In this document: positions 7,814 to 9,744 of the stretch, piece after piece
Numbering within the stretch: the first letter of the stretch is position 1
How the letters are laid out: each line of letters opens with the position of its first letter
NCBI GenBank assembly: GCA_903928285.1
Contig: CAIYQH010000231.1
Coordinates: 1-9,744, forward strand
From: an uncultured Bacteroidales bacterium
GTDB lineage: Bacteria; Bacteroidota; Bacteroidia; Bacteroidales; FEN-979
Reading direction: 5' to 3'
Length of the DNA stretch: 9,744 nt
Position numbers and translations under genes: made by a program
The notes under the pieces: model-generated
What the model saw: the letters and a program-made list of their open reading frames with translations, nothing else
The model's database searches: none
What the model was told of the DNA's origin: nothing

Positions 7814-8026
7814 TCACCGGGTTTTAGCTTTTTTACTTCTCCAGGCAAAAAAGAGCATGATCAGACCGAAAACCAGCATGCCGCATCCTGACCAGAGGTT
7901 GACATTGACACCCAGCGAACGGCGGTACAATTCAACATTACCGTTGGTGAACAATCCGTAAAGTGACAGTAACAGCCCGAGAAGTGAGAACATCAGACCG
8001 ATCGGGAACTTGATATCTATACCCAT
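7814..8026 (-). CDS. Small two-helix membrane protein, candidate accessory subunit of the adjacent symporter
   Basis: This 70-residue protein has two hydrophobic segments, about residues 7-26 and 44-62. They are joined by a polar loop containing YRRSLGVNVNLW, and the protein ends in a basic tail (RSKKAKTR). By the positive-inside rule the C-terminus should be cytoplasmic, which makes a hairpin with both ends inside. It starts at ATG 8026, 43 bases after the symporter stop, and ends one base before the preferred ogt start. No domain with a known function is recognised. I recall similar small proteins beside SSS-family transporters in Bacteroidota and Acidobacteria, but have not checked this. 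Small partner proteins such as YhdT beside PanF are a precedent for the arrangement. Its role in transporter assembly or activity is therefore an inference from size, topology and position. Confidence 0.8.
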   Translation of the reverse strand: MGIDIKFPIGLMFSLLGLLLSLYGLFTNGNVELYRRSLGVNVNLWSGCGMLVFGLIMLFFAWRSKKAKTR

Positions 8027-8035
8027 AATGATGGT

Positions 8036-8065
8036 TGAATTTTATTTGAGTGAATTTTATGTGTG
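8036..8065. repeat. Two tandem 15-base units between the symporter and small membrane protein genes
   Basis: Bases 8036-8050 and 8051-8065 both begin with TGAATTTTAT and match at 13 of 15 positions. They fill most of the 43-base gap between the symporter stop and the next start. On the transcribed strand they place an A/T-rich stretch just upstream of the ATG at 8026. This may be only a slipped-strand duplication. Confidence 0.6.
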
Positions 8066-8069
8066 TGAT

Positions 8070-9744
8070 TTACCAGAACAAGATCGTAAGTACCGTTCCA
8101 ATGGCCAGTACCAGGATGGCCAGTGTGGTTGAGCGTTGGTACCAGGGCACCTGCTCCACACCCAGCTTCGGTGTAAGCACATAGACAAGACCTCTAAGAT
8201 CATCATCCGATTTTTTCTGTTTCGTGAGCAGGGAGAGCACCACGGTAACCAAGGCACTGGTACTGAAGGCAATGATGGCAGTCCAGAAATTCTGGGCCAT
8301 CTCCACAGGATAGGTATGCAGGTTGCAGATCCAGCCACCCTTAACGAGGGTGACAGCGCCTTCGGGAACCGTGAGGCCATGATGCAGCAGTGCCATGAAA
8401 AATCCCGACAGCAGTCCGGTGAAGGCGGCGTGACCTGTGGTTCTCTTCCAGAACATGCCCAGGAAGATCACGGCAAATAACGGGGCGTTGATCATGGAGA
8501 AGATGGTCTGGAGAAAATCCATGATATTGCCAAACAGGCTGGCCAGGTAGGCTGCGGCAATACTCACGATGACGCCGAAGATGGTGGCCATGCGACCTAC
8601 CTTCAGATAATGCTGTGAATCTCCGGCTGCGTCGCCCGTAACAGGCCTGATATAGCTCTGGTAAATATCATAGGTCCAGACAGTGTTGAAGGCAGAGACA
8701 TTGCCGGCCATCCCCGACATGAACGATGCCAGCAGGGCGGTGATGCCAAGCCCCAGCACCCCGGCAGGAAGGTATTGTTTCAACAGGGCGATAATGGTAT
8801 AATCGTAGTTGTAATGTCCCGGGGAAATTTCGGGAAGGGTAAATCCGGAGCCGTGCTTGTTCAACAGTACCAGTGCCGCAATGCCGGGAACGATGATGAG
8901 GAAGGGGATGAACATCTTCGGCAAAGCGCCGATGAGCGGCGTATTGCGCGCGGCAGTCGATGATTCGGCCGACATGGCACGCTGTACAATCAGGAAGTTG
9001 GTACACCAGTAACCGAACGAAAGGACAAACCCGAGTCCTGCAAAAATCCCGTACCATTCAACACCCAGTGGATTTGCTTTTGCTGAGCCCGTATATTTCC
9101 AGGTGGTTGTCCAGGTGTCGGCGGCAAATCCCTTGGCCGATACGATCGGCGCCAGTTGTTCCTTCATACCTGCCCATCCGCCGAGGTCCTGCATACAGAG
9201 GACCACGATCGGCAGCAGCCCGATTACGATGATGAAAAATTGCAGCACTTCATTGTAGATGGCGGAAGATAGGCCTCCCAGATAGGTATAGCCGAGTACG
9301 ATGGCGGCTGAAAGCACCAGGCTGAGATGGAAGTTCCAACCCAGCACCTTCTCCATCAGGATGGCAAGGGCATACATCGAGATACCGGAGGCGAGGATGG
9401 TCATCACGGCAAAGAGGATGGCATTCAGTCCGCGGGTCTTCTCGTCAAACCTCAGTTTCAGATACTCAGGCACCGAACGGGCCTTGGATCCGTAGTAAAA
9501 TGGCATCATAAACAGGGCAAGGAAAACCATGGCGGGGATCGCTCCAACCCAGTAAAAATGGGTGGTAAGCATCCCGTATTTGGCGCCTGAACCGGTCATG
9601 CCCATTACCTCGAGGGCTCCCAGGTTCGTAGAGATAAAGGCGAGACCCGCCACCCAGGCAGGCATCGAACGGCCTGCTTCCAGGAAAGCATTGGCATCCT
9701 TCATATAACGCTTCAGCGCCCAGCCGATACCAAGCACAAATGCA
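8070..9744 (-). CDS. Sodium/solute symporter (SSS family), N-terminus cut off by window edge
   Basis: This is a polytopic inner-membrane carrier that should couple solute uptake to the sodium gradient. The visible part has 557 residues. The frame stays open to the window end, so the apparent GTG at 9737 is probably internal and about one N-terminal helix is missing. Numbering from that GTG, family marks include DANAFLEAGRSMPAW (14-28, the 'FFLAGR' region), RSVPEYLKLRF (87-97), YTYLGGLSSAIYNEVLQ (150-166, the SSS signature area) and TALLASFMSG...TYDIYQSY (333-362, the helix carrying the Na2 site). At least a dozen hydrophobic segments are present and the last ends at the C-terminus. Ser341 occupies one sodium-ligand position, while the next, a second Ser in vSGLT, appears to be Gly342. 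The solute is unknown; a sugar or organic acid is possible. It heads the visible four-gene run; the promoter would be beyond the window. Confidence 0.93.
   Translation of the reverse strand, partial: AFVLGIGWALKRYMKDANAFLEAGRSMPAWVAGLAFISTNLGALEVMGMTGSGAKYGMLTTHFYWVGAIPAMVFLALFMMPFYYGSKARSVPEYLKLRFDEKTRGLNAILFAVMTILASGISMYALAILMEKVLGWNFHLSLVLSAAIVLGYTYLGGLSSAIYNEVLQFFIIVIGLLPIVVLCMQDLGGWAGMKEQLAPIVSAKGFAADTWTTTWKYTGSAKANPLGVEWYGIFAGLGFVLSFGYWCTNFLIVQRAMSAESSTAARNTPLIGALPKMFIPFLIIVPGIAALVLLNKHGSGFTLPEISPGHYNYDYTIIALLKQYLPAGVLGLGITALLASFMSGMAGNVSAFNTVWTYDIYQSYIRPVTGDAAGDSQHYLKVGRMATIFGVIVSIAAAYLASLFGNIMDFLQTIFSMINAPLFAVIFLGMFWKRTTGHAAFTGLLSGFFMALLHHGLTVPEGAVTLVKGGWICNLHTYPVEMAQNFWTAIIAFSTSALVTVVLSLLTKQKKSDDDLRGLVYVLTPKLGVEQVPWYQRSTTLAILVLAIGTVLTILFW

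Noticed and set aside
7813..7848. Longer Ogt start at 7848
   Set aside because: It adds 12 polar residues, not typical of the family, and overlaps the upstream gene by 35 bases, while the ATG at 7812 follows that gene's stop by one base.

Overview
The window looks like a piece of chromosome from a Bacteroidota bacterium, probably a Bacteroidales-type environmental or gut lineage. This is inferred from three things: a roughly 980-residue fused FAD/Fe-S dehydrogenase of the YdiJ type, a secreted protein with an 'SAQ' signal-peptidase site and an FGE-like domain, and start codons mostly without Shine-Dalgarno sequences. No rRNA, tRNA, CRISPR array, integrase or transposase is visible, and base composition is similar throughout.

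Layout. The left part (1-4364) is read on the plus strand. It begins inside a gene for an alpha/beta-hydrolase (PHB-depolymerase/esterase-like) with a TPR-like C-terminal tail. A 224-base intergenic region follows, holding an imperfect palindromic repeat (1218-1302) and a tiny open frame that overlaps the next start codon. Then comes a 989-residue FAD plus iron-sulfur dehydrogenase, probably a D-2-hydroxyacid oxidoreductase. It converges on the minus-strand genes with only 16 bases between stop codons.

The right part (4381-9744) is a run of four minus-strand genes. In order of transcription they are: a sodium/solute symporter cut off by the window edge, a 70-residue two-helix membrane protein, an O6-methylguanine-DNA methyltransferase (Ogt type), and a 953-residue secreted protein. 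The secreted protein joins a glycoside-hydrolase-like putative TIM barrel to an FGE-sulfatase (SUMF1-like) domain that lacks the catalytic cysteines. Gaps are 43, 1 and 78 bases, so the four may form one transcript.

How the genes may work together. The symporter and small membrane protein look like a transporter with a candidate accessory subunit. The secreted protein could release or bind a carbohydrate that the symporter imports, but only position suggests this. The methyltransferase is a DNA-repair gene with no evident functional tie. The dehydrogenase could feed electrons from D-2-hydroxyacids into respiration. The best leads for new biology are the transporter/small-protein pair and the barrel-FGE fusion. 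I see no clear defence system, mobile element or biosynthetic cluster.
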